A DNA stretch of 56,082 nucleotides, taken from contig DXHQ01000104.1 in the NCBI GenBank assembly GCA_019113345.1, positions 1-56,082 of the forward strand. The letters run 5' to 3'. Below, one piece after another: positions 56,032-56,082 of the stretch. The notes under the pieces are model-generated. The model was not told the origin of the DNA. It did no database searches and saw only the letters and a program-made list of their open reading frames with translations. Positions within the stretch are counted from its first letter, which is position 1. Each line of letters starts with the position of its first letter. A program made the position numbers and the translations under genes. Source of the DNA: Candidatus Faecalibacterium intestinigallinarum. Lineage in GTDB: Bacteria > Bacillota > Clostridia > Oscillospirales > Ruminococcaceae.

Positions 56032-56082
56032 ATGATGCCTTTGACGATGGCAAAGCCGGGTGAGACCGTCACCATCCGGCGG
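56032..56082 (+). CDS. feoA: Ferrous iron transport protein FeoA, N-terminal fragment
   Basis: Only 17 codons are visible before the window ends. The start MMPLTMAKPGETVTIRR matches FeoA of Clostridia, a small SH3-like cytosolic protein that works with the FeoB GTPase-transporter. A GAGGGGAG site lies about ten bases upstream. feoB would be expected further right. The short length limits certainty, but the start and the metal-type promoter agree. Confidence 0.75.
   Translation, partial: MMPLTMAKPGETVTIRR

Overview
The window looks like a stretch of chromosome from a GC-rich, low-motility-type gut Firmicute, most likely an Oscillospiraceae/Ruminococcaceae relative (Faecalibacterium, Gemmiger or Subdoligranulum type). 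The evidence is a Gram-positive PolC polymerase, an RseP-DXP-ISP-PolC gene order typical of Clostridia, the DUF3793/FeoA pairing, strong ribosome binding sites of the AGGAGG type, and very high GC at third codon positions. The genus assignment is inference. High GC produces long spurious reading frames opposite almost every real gene. No rRNA, insertion sequence, prophage or CRISPR array is visible.

Layout. Positions 1-720 hold the end of a TrkA/KtrA potassium-uptake subunit and a small membrane zinc-ribbon gene broken by an in-frame stop. Positions 740-11984 (minus strand) form a housekeeping operon: pyrH, frr, uppS, cdsA, dxr, rseP, ispG, a GNAT acetyltransferase and polC. It joins ribosome recycling, isoprenoid and phospholipid precursor synthesis, intramembrane proteolysis and replication. 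Positions 12070-15585 hold an AlkD-like DNA glycosylase, tRNA-Gly, a HicAB toxin-antitoxin pair, a TraX-like membrane protein and an XRE membrane regulator.

Positions 15746-32229 (minus strand) are a 19-gene anaerobic cobalamin operon with nearly every gene overlapping the next: cbiK, cbiD, cbiL, cbiF, cbiG, cbiH, cbiJ, cbiET, cbiA, cobT, cobU, cobS, a short cobU-like gene, cobC, cbiB, cobD, cbiP, cobO, cbiC. It covers cobalt insertion into sirohydrochlorin through nucleotide-loop assembly. Cobalt transport and sirohydrochlorin synthesis are not in the window, and I see no cobalamin riboswitch in the leader. A dusB gene coupled to a GntR/FCD regulator lies upstream.

Positions 34361-36745 carry small regulators: a Fur-family repressor, an AbrB/RelE-type toxin-antitoxin pair, an HD-domain hydrolase and a NiaR-like repressor. 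Positions 36760-40260 contain two GH13 enzymes, an alpha-amylase-family protein and the glycogen branching enzyme GlgB, followed by a polytopic GT-C-like membrane protein. Positions 42426-44926 are a three-gene operon of unknown purpose: a glutaredoxin-like protein, a trigger-factor-like PPIase without ribosome-binding domain, and a multi-cluster iron-sulfur protein.

Positions 45101-51202 encode a complete peptide-type ABC importer with an attenuator-like leader and an internal terminator after the binding-protein gene. An acyl-CoA ligase, a highly structured intergenic element (53158-53472), a secreted SGNH hydrolase with a GGADGPT motif, tRNA-Arg, tRNA-His, a DUF3793 protein and the start of feoA close the window. 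The last two lie behind promoters carrying inverted repeats that look like metal-repressor operators.
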